64,000 nt of DNA from the NCBI GenBank assembly GCA_963769605.1, contig CAVYML010000002.1, positions 434,001 through 498,000 on the forward strand. Reading direction: 5' to 3'. The first letter of the stretch is position 1, and the number at the start of each line of letters is the position of its first letter. The notes under the pieces are model-generated. The model searched no databases and was not told the DNA's origin. It worked only from the letters and a program-made list of their open reading frames with translations. Of this stretch, positions 9,308-18,329 are shown in pieces. This DNA comes from Fen-1254 sp963769605 (GTDB lineage: Bacteria; Bacteroidota; Ignavibacteria; UBA10030). The translations under genes were made by a program, and so were the position numbers.

Positions 9308-10710
9308 TGAGGTGTTTTATGGGCAAGCATATTCTTCTTCTCTTCGGCTGCATGGTTTTTTCGATGCAGCTTTTTGCTCAGTCTGATCAGGCAATCATAC
9401 GCGCAGCGCAAACCGGTAAGGAAGGCACATCGCCGGAAGAAATCGTGTCCTTCAAATCCGATTTACCATATTCACGTGCAATGCAGGCGTTGTCCGAATT
9501 GTCAAAAAAATTGACAGGCAAGATCATTATAGATCATTCGCCTATGAGGGATAAGGAAACAGGAATCGGTATTAATATCGAATCTATGTATTGGAAAGAC
9601 GCATTCGAGCTCATCCTGCGAACCAACCAGTTATGGTATAATGATAATCCTGAATACATGGAAGTCATATCGCTTGCAGATCTGAACAAGCCATCCTCCG
9701 GAGATCTCTCGGTCAATAATCAGGACAATAAAAAATCACAGCAGGAGGCTCCGCCGCCTTCGATTCAGCGTTTGCCGACTCCGATCTCCTATCCTGCTCC
9801 TGTCGATTCCGGTCAAATCATCGAACAATTACGCGAGGTCACAATTTCCTCGGTTTTCTTTGAGATCGATAGATCGAAAGCCGATCAGATCGGAATCAGT
9901 TGGAGTATTTTCCGTGGAAATAACGCGAATATTGGTGTTGCGTTCACCGGAGCCAACCTTGTAACGAATGCAGGTACATCTACGATCAATGCCAGTTCCA
10001 CGAGCACAGTAAGCGCGACGAATACAACCGCAACCGCAGGTTCGACGACGGGCACGCCCCTCTTCGGCGCAACAGCGGCGCCGACTGGGTTGACCGTCGA
10101 TATCAACACCGCACTGTCGGTTTTCCAAAATGAGCAGATCGGCGAAATTCTTGCACGTCCGGAAGTTACCGTGCGGTCGGGAAGCACGGCACATATTCAA
10201 ATCGGGCAGGATTTTTCCGTCCGAGAAAAGGATTTTTCCGGAAATACGGTAGAAAAATTCTATCCGAGTGGCACGATTCTTGCGGTAACACCTAAAGCCA
10301 TTAAAGTGGGAGATACCGAATTCATCGATCTTGAGTATCATATAGAACGAAGCGCGGTAACCGTAGGAGACGTCAGCACCATTGTTAACAAGACATTGAC
10401 ATCGGGACGCCTGTCCCTTCTCAATCATGAAGAAAGTTACATTGGCGGTTTGTACGATAACGAAGTAACAGTCGTGCGTGAAGGCATACCGGTTCTCAAA
10501 GATTTGCCATGGTGGGTATTCGGTTTGCGCTATATATTCGGCTATAATTCCAACAGTTTCACACGGCGCGAGTTAATTGTACTTTTAAAAGCCGATTTTG
10601 TTCCGACCGTCGAAGAACGGGCAGCAATGTTGACGAAACAGCCGGATGCGCTCAAGGATAAACTCGGGGAAATGAGAAAAGATATTGACCGCAAAACTAC
10701 GGTAAAATAG
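9307..10710 (+). CDS. Secretin (GspD/PilQ family outer-membrane channel)
   Basis: This is the outer-membrane gate of the machine. A signal peptide is clear if translation starts at the internal ATG at 9319 (MGKHILLLFGCMVFSMQLFA). The ATG at 9307 overlaps the previous stop codon and adds four residues. The N-terminal half holds a short domain resembling secretin/TonB N-terminal modules. The C-terminal half is a secretin domain: EILARPEVTVRSG, GTILAVTPKAI and the end region (REGIPVLKDLPWWVFGLRY, then RRELIVLLKADFVP) are typical. It is short (467 residues against 600-750 for most PilQ/GspD), with few N-domains and a Thr/Ser/Ala-rich insertion at about residues 220-255 that may form the gate region. 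Confidence 0.85.
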   Translation: MRCFMGKHILLLFGCMVFSMQLFAQSDQAIIRAAQTGKEGTSPEEIVSFKSDLPYSRAMQALSELSKKLTGKIIIDHSPMRDKETGIGINIESMYWKDAFELILRTNQLWYNDNPEYMEVISLADLNKPSSGDLSVNNQDNKKSQQEAPPPSIQRLPTPISYPAPVDSGQIIEQLREVTISSVFFEIDRSKADQIGISWSIFRGNNANIGVAFTGANLVTNAGTSTINASSTSTVSATNTTATAGSTTGTPLFGATAAPTGLTVDINTALSVFQNEQIGEILARPEVTVRSGSTAHIQIGQDFSVREKDFSGNTVEKFYPSGTILAVTPKAIKVGDTEFIDLEYHIERSAVTVGDVSTIVNKTLTSGRLSLLNHEESYIGGLYDNEVTVVREGIPVLKDLPWWVFGLRYIFGYNSNSFTRRELIVLLKADFVPTVEERAAMLTKQPDALKDKLGEMRKDIDRKTTVK

Positions 10711-10725
10711 TGATTTTTATTTTAA

Positions 10726-10742
10726 CCGGCCTTTTGGGCCGG
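10726..10742 (+). promoter_or_regulatory. Hairpin next to the ribosome-binding site of the large lipoprotein gene
   Basis: CCGGCC (10726-10731) and GGCCGG (10737-10742) form a strong 6-bp stem with a 5-base loop. The GGGGAG ribosome-binding site of the 10753 gene begins at the edge of the stem. No T run follows, so it is more likely to modulate translation or mRNA stability than to end transcription. Confidence 0.4.
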
Positions 10743-10752
10743 GGAGTATAGT

Positions 10753-13700
10753 ATGAAAAAGCATATCATAGACAGCCAAGTCTTTTTTAGCCGGGCATTT
10801 TGGACTATAAAACACAATATTAAAATGCAAATCGCGGTTTTTCTAAGCATTATAGCGGGAATTATCATTTTCTATTCCTGCCAGGAGGCGCCAACAGCCG
10901 TCAGCACGACACCAACTGCAGCGACCATAACCGGAAGCATAATCTATAATAATAATGCACTTCCCGGTATAAATGTCTACGATAGGAATGCGGCAACACA
11001 AACGACATATACTACGGATTCAACAGGGACTTTTTTTATTACGCTTAAGCTGACAGGTTCATACACGGCATCTCTGGTTTTTACGGACCCGTCGGCTGTA
11101 TATTATAATGACACAGTTTCAGTTACTGTTAACCCTGGCGATACGAAAAACCTCGGGAAAATAACATTAATTAAAAAGCCTTTAATTAATACGACAATAT
11201 CAGGAACCGTAAGTTACGGGGCTCAATTGCTCTCGGGAATGAAGGTTGTCGATACCACTTCGGCGAATCAAACTGCATATTATACGGACTCGCTGGGGAG
11301 GTTTACCGTTTCTATCAAACTGATATCATCTTACACGGCAAACTTAGTTATATCAGATCCGAACGGCGTTTATAATAACTTTGCGGACACGGTTCAACTT
11401 AACCCGGGCGACAAAAGAACATTGCCGATGATAGCATTAACGAAAAAAGTTAAGGTCTCGACAACCGTATCAGGGACGGTAAGTTCTGGTGGTCAAGCGC
11501 TTTCCGGCGTAAAAGTTATGGATATAAATTCTATAAATCCAACGATATATACTACAGATTCAACCGGGAACTTTACTATTCCTTTTCAACTTACATCTCA
11601 ATATACGGCAACTCTGGTCGTATGGGATTTAGCCTCGGTATATGTTCCCGATACTGTTAAGAATATAATTATCAATCCGGGCGACACAAAAACACTTCCA
11701 TTGATAATATTGACAAAGAGTACAAGCCCTAAAACAGCGACAACCGTGACAGGCAATGTAAGTTATGGCGGCCAATTGCTCGCAGGAATGAAAGTCGTTG
11801 ATGTAAATTCTGCAAATCCGACGACATATATTACCGATTCGACCGGGAGTTTTACTATTCCTTATAGATTATCGTCTGCATATACGGCAATGATAGTTAT
11901 TTCGGATCCGATATCAGTGTATAATACTTATATAGATACGGTTTCACTTAACCCGGGTGATTTAAAAGTACTTCCGATGATAATATTGGCGAAAAAACCT
12001 ATCATTACAGCGACCATAACAGGTTCCGTAAGTTATGGCGGGCAACTGCTTTCCAATATAAAGGTTGTCGACATAAATTCTGCAAATCAGACAGCATATT
12101 ATACAAACGCCTATGGAAGTTTTACTGTCCCATACCAATTGACATCTCAGTATACGGCATGTCTGGTTATATCTGATCCGTCATCAGTATATAATCCTGA
12201 TACAGTGAAAAATATTATTCTCAATCCGTATGATACAAAGGTAATTCCTTTGCAAGTATTAACAAAGAGTGTAAATCCGAAACTTACAACGACTATAACA
12301 GGATCTGTTAGTTGCAATGGTCTGTTGCTTTCCGGTTTGAAAATTATTGATATCAATTCGACGAGCCAGGTAGCATATTATACGGACTCAACAGGCGGTT
12401 TTACGATAACACTTAAACTGACTTCACAATATATAGCAGATTTAGTTATATCGGATCCAACATTGACTTATAGCAATGACACAGTTGCAGTTACTGTCAA
12501 CCCAGGCGATGCAAAAATACTTTCAATGATAAATTTAACAAAAAGAAAAATTTTAACCACAATAAGTGGAACCGTAAGTTCCGGTGGTCAATTCCTTTCA
12601 GGTATGCAGGTTGTTGATATAAATTCAGCAAATCCAACAATATATACAACGGATTCATACGGAAGCTTCGCTGTTCAGCTCAAATTGGCATCGCAATACA
12701 CGGCAGAACTCGTCATAGTGGATCCTAATTCAATATATAATAATGACACATTACTGGTTACCGTCAACCCGGGCGATTTAAAAGTATTCCCAAATGTAAT
12801 TTTAACGAAAAGCAATAAAGTTACAACGACTATAACAGGAACGGTAAATTATGGCGGTCAATTGCTGTCCGGCATAAAGATCATCGACTTAAATTCCAAG
12901 AGTCCGACAGCATCTACAGCAGCATATTATACAGGTTCAAATGGGAGTTTTACTTATACGCTTCAATTGTCTTCTTCCTACACGGCAAAATTACTTTTGT
13001 CGGATCCGACTTCAACATATAACAATGACACAGTTGTAGTTACTGTCAATCCGGGTGATACAAAAACTCTTCCGTTAATAACATTATCAAAGAATCCTAA
13101 AGTTACAACGACTATAACAGGAACTGTAAGCTATAACGGTCAATTGCTACAAGGTATGCAGTGGATTGACCTAACTTCGACAACTCCTCCAATAGTGGGT
13201 TCCACGAATGTATACGGATCTTTTACTGATACGCTTCAATTATCATCTCAGTATACGGCACATTTTGTTATATCAGATCCCACTTCATTATATAATAATG
13301 ACACAATTGCAGTTACTGTCAATCCAGGTGATACAAAAGTACTTCCTCTTATAGTATTAACAATAAATCCTAAGGTTACGACAACCATTACTGGATCTGT
13401 AAGTTTTAACGGTCAATTACTTTCCAATATAAATGTCGTTGATATAAATTCAGCAAATCAGACAATATATACTACGGATCAATATGGGAGTTTTACTGAG
13501 ACGCTGCAATTGTCTTCTCTCTATACAGCTCGTTTGATCGTCTCGGATCTGATGTCGGTGTATAATCCCGATACAATAACAGTTTCTGTAAACCCGGGCA
13601 ACAAATTAGTACTTCCATTAATAGTATTAACAAAGAACACAGCTCCGCGGCTTACAACGACCATAACGGGAACCGTTAACTATGGCGGCCAATTGCTCGC

Positions 13701-15627
13701 CGGTATGCAGGTTGTCGACATAAATTCGACAACTCAAACAACATATACAACAAATGCTTCGGGCAGCTTTACTCTTACGCTTCAGTTGACTTCACCATAT
13801 ACGGCGCGTCTTGTTATATCGGATCCCAATTCGGTATATAGTAACGATACGGTGGGTGTTACTGTTAATCCGGGCGATGCAAAAATACTTCCAGCTATAA
13901 CATTAACGAAGAGCGGCAATATTACAACGACCATAACAGGGAGTGTAAGTTATAACGGCCAATTGCTGCCTGGTATGCAGGTTGTCGATATTAATTCCGC
14001 GATTCCAACCGTCTATACTACGGATGTAAATGGGAGCTTTACTGTTTCCATGAAACTGATAGCACACTATACGGCAAATTTGGTGATATCTGATCCCAAT
14101 GCGGTATATAATAACGACACAGTATCTGTTCCTGTAAATCCGGGTAATGTACTAATACTTCCGATGATAACATTAACGAAGAATACAAGTCCTAAAAAAA
14201 CGACGACCATTAACGGAACGGTAAGTTATAACGGTCAGTTACTTTCCGGTATGAAGGTGGTTGATATAAATTCGGCAAATCCCACGGCATATTACACCGA
14301 TGCATCCGGGAACTTTACCGTTACACTTCAATTGTCGGCTCAATATACTGCACGCTTAGTCATATCGGATCCAACAGCAACCTATAATTCCGACACGACG
14401 GCATCGATCCTTCTCAATCCGGGCACCACACAAGGAGTTACAATAATATTGACGAAGAATGCAAGCGCTATTCGTACTGCGAATCAGGTTTCAGTGATAA
14501 GCATGTCAACGAACCATATTTATTCAAAAGGAGTAGGTTTACTTGAAGGCAATAGTCAATTGGAAAATTGCCAATTTGTTTTGCAAGTAAAAGATTCTGC
14601 GGGCAACGCGATTGCAGGTTCGCCGAGTTATAAGGCAAAATTCTCATTGCTCTTTTATCCGGCAGACGGCGCTTATGGTACTGGGCCAAGCTGCAATCCG
14701 GATTCTACGACAACAGATGAAAATGGACAATTGCAAGTAACCGTAGCCAGCGGCACTTGCCCTGGAGGCGTGCAATTGGTTGTTCAAGTCCTTTTAAACA
14801 ACGGTAGTACTATTAATTTTACCTATATAACAAGACTTAATATCTATAGCGGATTTGCAGATCAATCTCATTTTTCCGTAGCGCCAACAGAGACTTATCC
14901 GAATGGATGGGTCATTCCATATTGGGGTGTGTATCAGTCTCATGTTTACTCTGCTTCTGTAGCAGATACATTTGGCTATGCCGTTCCATCGGGACATGCT
15001 GTAAACTTTATTTCAACACCGGGAGGACCCGGTAAAATCGGTAATAATGGTATTACAATTACTGATGTAGATGGAAATGCCTCAGTTACATGGATTGAGG
15101 TTTACCCAACACCGTCATATAATGGTTATTATACAACTTCCGATCCGACAACGAGCGGCAGGCGCGGATATGCTTGGTTGCAGGCACAAACCATGGGGAA
15201 AAACGGCTCATTTATTAGGGACAGTGTCTTGGTTTTGTGGAATGAAGGCTCAATGAATCCTAATCAACCGGCTGCGATTACCATGACAAATCATACACAT
15301 TCGGGAATCGTTGACACATTAACCTTATGGGATTCCAACGGAAATCCCATAAATGGGACCATAACTGCAACAGTTGATCTTGGTTCTGACCCGGTACAAG
15401 GAGAAAGCTTTGAGGTAGAGGGTGATATAGGCAGCATTCCAATTACTATCCCGAGAGGGGATTACAGAGTATTGGGGCAAGGTAATACCAAATTTGCTTT
15501 TGGTATTTATGATAACTCGAATGCAAGTATTCCTACTGCCGGAACAGCAGTAACAATAGACATTACTATTACGAGTGCAAACTACGCAGCAGCGATCGTT
15601 GTCTATGTTCCTGTTATTGTGAATTAA
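10753..15627 (+). CDS. Very large repeat lipoprotein with 13 tandem carboxypeptidase-regulatory-like domains
   Basis: Predicted to be a 1624-residue surface or periplasmic lipoprotein. A hydrophobic stretch at about residues 26-42 is followed by FYSCQEAP, a plausible lipobox with Cys about residue 43; the N-terminal region before it is unusually long for a signal peptide. From about 10920 to 14458 there are 13 imperfect repeats of about 91 residues, each starting TTITG(T/S)VSYGGQLLSG(M)KVVD and ending in VTVNPGDTKTLPLITLTK. This pattern fits Ig-fold carboxypeptidase regulatory-like (CarboxypepD_reg) domains. The last 390 residues are unlike the repeats and include bacterial Ig-like stretches (DENGQLQVTVASG, DVDGNASVTWIE). 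It follows the secretin by 42 bases, so it may be a secreted substrate, adhesin or surface partner of that system. Function is inferred from position only. Confidence 0.75.
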   Translation: MKKHIIDSQVFFSRAFWTIKHNIKMQIAVFLSIIAGIIIFYSCQEAPTAVSTTPTAATITGSIIYNNNALPGINVYDRNAATQTTYTTDSTGTFFITLKLTGSYTASLVFTDPSAVYYNDTVSVTVNPGDTKNLGKITLIKKPLINTTISGTVSYGAQLLSGMKVVDTTSANQTAYYTDSLGRFTVSIKLISSYTANLVISDPNGVYNNFADTVQLNPGDKRTLPMIALTKKVKVSTTVSGTVSSGGQALSGVKVMDINSINPTIYTTDSTGNFTIPFQLTSQYTATLVVWDLASVYVPDTVKNIIINPGDTKTLPLIILTKSTSPKTATTVTGNVSYGGQLLAGMKVVDVNSANPTTYITDSTGSFTIPYRLSSAYTAMIVISDPISVYNTYIDTVSLNPGDLKVLPMIILAKKPIITATITGSVSYGGQLLSNIKVVDINSANQTAYYTNAYGSFTVPYQLTSQYTACLVISDPSSVYNPDTVKNIILNPYDTKVIPLQVLTKSVNPKLTTTITGSVSCNGLLLSGLKIIDINSTSQVAYYTDSTGGFTITLKLTSQYIADLVISDPTLTYSNDTVAVTVNPGDAKILSMINLTKRKILTTISGTVSSGGQFLSGMQVVDINSANPTIYTTDSYGSFAVQLKLASQYTAELVIVDPNSIYNNDTLLVTVNPGDLKVFPNVILTKSNKVTTTITGTVNYGGQLLSGIKIIDLNSKSPTASTAAYYTGSNGSFTYTLQLSSSYTAKLLLSDPTSTYNNDTVVVTVNPGDTKTLPLITLSKNPKVTTTITGTVSYNGQLLQGMQWIDLTSTTPPIVGSTNVYGSFTDTLQLSSQYTAHFVISDPTSLYNNDTIAVTVNPGDTKVLPLIVLTINPKVTTTITGSVSFNGQLLSNINVVDINSANQTIYTTDQYGSFTETLQLSSLYTARLIVSDLMSVYNPDTITVSVNPGNKLVLPLIVLTKNTAPRLTTTITGTVNYGGQLLAGMQVVDINSTTQTTYTTNASGSFTLTLQLTSPYTARLVISDPNSVYSNDTVGVTVNPGDAKILPAITLTKSGNITTTITGSVSYNGQLLPGMQVVDINSAIPTVYTTDVNGSFTVSMKLIAHYTANLVISDPNAVYNNDTVSVPVNPGNVLILPMITLTKNTSPKKTTTINGTVSYNGQLLSGMKVVDINSANPTAYYTDASGNFTVTLQLSAQYTARLVISDPTATYNSDTTASILLNPGTTQGVTIILTKNASAIRTANQVSVISMSTNHIYSKGVGLLEGNSQLENCQFVLQVKDSAGNAIAGSPSYKAKFSLLFYPADGAYGTGPSCNPDSTTTDENGQLQVTVASGTCPGGVQLVVQVLLNNGSTINFTYITRLNIYSGFADQSHFSVAPTETYPNGWVIPYWGVYQSHVYSASVADTFGYAVPSGHAVNFISTPGGPGKIGNNGITITDVDGNASVTWIEVYPTPSYNGYYTTSDPTTSGRRGYAWLQAQTMGKNGSFIRDSVLVLWNEGSMNPNQPAAITMTNHTHSGIVDTLTLWDSNGNPINGTITATVDLGSDPVQGESFEVEGDIGSIPITIPRGDYRVLGQGNTKFAFGIYDNSNASIPTAGTAVTIDITITSANYAAAIVVYVPVIVN
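10920..14458 (+). repeat. Thirteen tandem ~272-bp coding repeats
   Basis: The repeats encode the beta-sandwich units of the large lipoprotein. Copies differ at many third positions and in short insertions, so the array is old, not freshly amplified. Each copy begins with a variant of ACAACGACCATAACAGG, still similar enough to permit recombination between copies. Confidence 0.85.
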
Positions 15628-15653
15628 AGTTTTGAAAGATAAAGGATACGTAA

Positions 15654-15691
15654 AACCTTGTCAAGGTTCAGAACCTTGACAAGGTTATTTT
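15654..15691. terminator. Bidirectional terminator between convergent genes
   Basis: A 15-bp perfect inverted repeat (AACCTTGTCAAGGTT at 15654-15668, complement at 15672-15686) has a 3-base loop. A-rich sequence lies on one side and ATTTTTA on the other. It separates the lipoprotein gene (+) from hemL (-). Each arm is itself nearly palindromic. Confidence 0.75.
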
Positions 15692-15705
15692 TATGTGTAA
15701 AATTA

Positions 15706-17016
15706 TTACTTTTGCAGCGCTTTGCAGCTTGCTGTAATAGTTTTTTGTATAATCTGTTCCGAATGAGCCGTTGAAATGAATGCTGCCTCAAACTGGGATG
15801 GCGGCAAATAAACTCCCTCCTCCAGCATCGCGTTGAAGTATTTCCCGAATTTTTCAGTATCGGCTTTCTTTACCGTATTGTAATCGATAACCTGCTTTTC
15901 GGCAAAGAAAAGCGTGAACATAGATCCTACGCGATTGATCGTATAGGCTAAACCGAGCCGGCGAATATTTTCCCGAATTCCTTCTTCAAGTTGTGCCGAA
16001 CGCTGCTCCAGTTTTTTATAAATCATCGTATTGGAATATAAAATCTTCAGCATCTGAAATCCTGCCGCCATGGCGAGCGGATTTCCGGAAAGCGTGCCGG
16101 CCTGATAAACCGGTCCCGCCGGAGAAATGAGTTCCATGATTTCTCTTTTGCCCCCGTAAGCGCCGACAGGCAAACCGCCCCCGATAATTTTTCCAAGCGT
16201 CGTCAGATCGGGGGTGACATCGTACAATTCCTGCGCGCCGCCGAGCGAAACCCGAAAGCCGGTCATCACTTCATCGAATATCAAGAGAGTTTTTTGTTCC
16301 GTACACAATGTGCGTAAACCCTCCAGAAAACCATGCAGCGGCGGAACGCATCCCATGTTGCCGGCTACCGGCTCTACAATGACTGCAGCAATTTGATTCG
16401 CATTTTTCTCGAAGAGCGACTTAACCGATTGCAGATCGTTATATGATGCAGTCAATGTATCTGCTGCCACCGATGCCGGTACACCAGGACTATCCGGTAC
16501 GCCGAATGTCAATGCACCGGATCCGGCTTTGATAAGAAATGCATCAGCATGACCGTGATAGCAGCCTTCAAATTTAATTATTTTATCTTTTCCTGTAAAG
16601 GCGCGGGCAAGCCGGAGCGCGCTCATCGTTGCTTCTGTTCCGGAGTTCACCATTCGAACCATCTCGATCGAGGGGACTGTTTTGACGATCAATTCACCTA
16701 ATTTTACTTCCATGCGCGTCGGTGCGCCGAAACTTGTTCCTGATCGTGCGGCAGTTCTGACGGCTTTAACGATAGATGGATTTGCATGTCCAAGAATCAT
16801 CGGTCCCCATGAACCGACATAATCGATGTATTTGTTATGGTCTTCATCCCAGAGATATGCGGCGCTCGCTTTTCTTATAAAGAGCGGCGCGCGTCCGACC
16901 GCCTTGAAAGCTCTGACCGGAGAATTGACTCCACCGGGAAGAATGGTCTGTGCTTTGGTAAAAAGCTTATTCGACTTGACCGTTCGAAGCGTTTTTCTCA
17001 ATAATCGTGGTCTCAT
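15706..17016 (-). CDS. hemL: Glutamate-1-semialdehyde 2,1-aminomutase
   Basis: PLP-dependent enzyme of the C5 haem pathway that converts glutamate-1-semialdehyde to 5-aminolevulinate. The 436-residue protein has the family signatures: ILPGGVNSPVRAF near the N-terminus, GTEATMSALRLAR, FDEVMTGFRV, and TTLGKIIGGGLPVGAYGG with the PLP lysine in LGK. Translation from the 17016 ATG has a GAGGA ribosome-binding site 8 bases upstream. The next upstream gene on the strand is hemB, so tetrapyrrole genes are grouped here, but the gap between them is filled with short tandem repeats. Confidence 0.96.
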   Translation of the reverse strand: MRPRLLRKTLRTVKSNKLFTKAQTILPGGVNSPVRAFKAVGRAPLFIRKASAAYLWDEDHNKYIDYVGSWGPMILGHANPSIVKAVRTAARSGTSFGAPTRMEVKLGELIVKTVPSIEMVRMVNSGTEATMSALRLARAFTGKDKIIKFEGCYHGHADAFLIKAGSGALTFGVPDSPGVPASVAADTLTASYNDLQSVKSLFEKNANQIAAVIVEPVAGNMGCVPPLHGFLEGLRTLCTEQKTLLIFDEVMTGFRVSLGGAQELYDVTPDLTTLGKIIGGGLPVGAYGGKREIMELISPAGPVYQAGTLSGNPLAMAAGFQMLKILYSNTMIYKKLEQRSAQLEEGIRENIRRLGLAYTINRVGSMFTLFFAEKQVIDYNTVKKADTEKFGKYFNAMLEEGVYLPPSQFEAAFISTAHSEQIIQKTITASCKALQK

Positions 17017-17043
17017 CTTGTTTTCCTCAAAATAAGTTGGTCA

Positions 17044-17091
17044 GTTATATGGTTGTTTAGTTCTTTAGTTATTTGGTTCTTTAGTTAACTA
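17044..17091. repeat. Octamer tandem repeat (GTTNTTTA-like, 6 units)
   Basis: Six consecutive 8-base units (GTTATATG, GTTGTTTA, GTTCTTTA, GTTATTTG, GTTCTTTA, GTTAACTA) lie just upstream of hemL. The period is exact and the units are degenerate at positions 4-8. Confidence 0.75.
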
Positions 17092-17120
17092 AGCACTACG
17101 AACTTAAAACCATTTTCCAT

Positions 17121-17168
17121 TCATACTTCATACTTCATACTTCATACTTCATACTTCATACTTCATAC
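17121..17168. repeat. Heptamer tandem repeat (TTCATAC)
   Basis: Six perfect TTCATAC units (17127-17168) follow one 6-base partial copy. The array runs into the stop codon of hemB (17163-17165), so copy number changes could alter the hemB C-terminus. Confidence 0.9.
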
Positions 17169-18173
17169 TGTACCCTTCACTATCTTCGCGGCCTCTTTTG
17201 CAAAATACGATAAAATCAAATCGGCGCCGGCACGTTTAATACTCGTAAGAACTTCCATCATTACACGCTGTTCATCGATCCATCCGTTTTTTCCCGCCGC
17301 TTTGATCATAGCATATTCGCCGCTGACATTATATGCTGCCGTCGGCATACCGAAACGGTCTTTAACACGGCGGATAACGTCTAAATAGGAAAGCGCCGGT
17401 TTGACCATGACAATATCGGCTCCTTCAAGAATATCCTGCTCGACTTCACGCAGCGCTTCATTGCTGTTGGCAGGATCCATCTGATGCGAGCGCCTGTCTC
17501 CGAATTTCGGAGTACTTTCCGCCGCTTCACGGAAGGGACCGTAAAATCCGGAGGCGTATTTGGCAGCATACGACATAATTGGAATTGTCTGAAAATTATT
17601 CGCATCTAAGATTGTCCGGATCGCCTGAACACGTCCGTCGAACATATCCGATGGGGCAACCATGTCGGCGCCTGCCTGCACATGCGTAAGCGCTTCTTTT
17701 GCAAGCAGCTTTATCGATTCATCGTTTAAAATGTCGTTTCCCCGTACAACACCGCAATGTCCGTGGGAAGTATATTCGCAAAGACAGACATCGGTAATTA
17801 CCAAAAGGCCCGGAACGCTTTTTTTAATTGCACGAATTGCCTCCTGCACGATTCCATGCTCGTCGTAAGCGCTGCTGCCGACTTCATCTTTTGTTTCAGG
17901 AATTCCAAAGAGGATAACAGCCGGTATACCGAGCGATTGCACCTCTGCACATTCGCGGATAAGCTGGTCGATGGAGAGTTGAAAAACTCCAGGCATGGAA
18001 CCGATCTCTTTCCGAAAATTATTTCCCGGTACGACGAATTGCGGATAAATAAAATCGTTCACGGAAAGTTCTGTTTCCCTCACCATGGAACGGAGAGTCT
18101 CCGTCATACGAGTCCGGCGCAGGCGCCGAATCGGATCTGAGGATGCCGTCATGGAATTATTCTCTTCAGTCAT
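17163..18173 (-). CDS. hemB: Porphobilinogen synthase (delta-aminolevulinate dehydratase)
   Basis: Condenses two 5-aminolevulinate molecules to porphobilinogen. The 336-residue protein carries the zinc-type metal site DVCLCEYTSHGHCG (three cysteines) and both active-site lysines: one in SYAAKYASGFYGPFR, and the Schiff-base lysine in MVKPALSYLDVI. The AAGGAG ribosome-binding site sits just before the ATG at 18173. Transcription may run on toward hemL through the repeat-filled gap. Confidence 0.96.
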   Translation of the reverse strand: MTEENNSMTASSDPIRRLRRTRMTETLRSMVRETELSVNDFIYPQFVVPGNNFRKEIGSMPGVFQLSIDQLIRECAEVQSLGIPAVILFGIPETKDEVGSSAYDEHGIVQEAIRAIKKSVPGLLVITDVCLCEYTSHGHCGVVRGNDILNDESIKLLAKEALTHVQAGADMVAPSDMFDGRVQAIRTILDANNFQTIPIMSYAAKYASGFYGPFREAAESTPKFGDRRSHQMDPANSNEALREVEQDILEGADIVMVKPALSYLDVIRRVKDRFGMPTAAYNVSGEYAMIKAAGKNGWIDEQRVMMEVLTSIKRAGADLILSYFAKEAAKIVKGTV

Positions 18174-18204
18174 AATTTCTCCTTAAAAGCTGTAAATTGC
18201 AATC

Positions 18205-18260
18205 AGTAAACTGTAAACTGTAAACTGTGAACGGTAAACTGTGAACTGTAAATAGTAACA
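18205..18260. repeat. Heptamer tandem repeat (TGTAAAC-like, 8 units)
   Basis: Eight head-to-tail 7-base units (AGTAAAC, TGTAAAC, TGTAAAC, TGTGAAC, GGTAAAC, TGTGAAC, TGTAAAT, AGTAACA) lie between the GT-C-like gene and hemB. A more degenerate A/C-rich stretch follows to about 18328. Confidence 0.85.
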
Positions 18261-18329
18261 AAAACCAAACACTAAAAATTAACCAATTAACAGATAACTG
18301 ACAAACCGATAAACTGAATAACCGACTAA

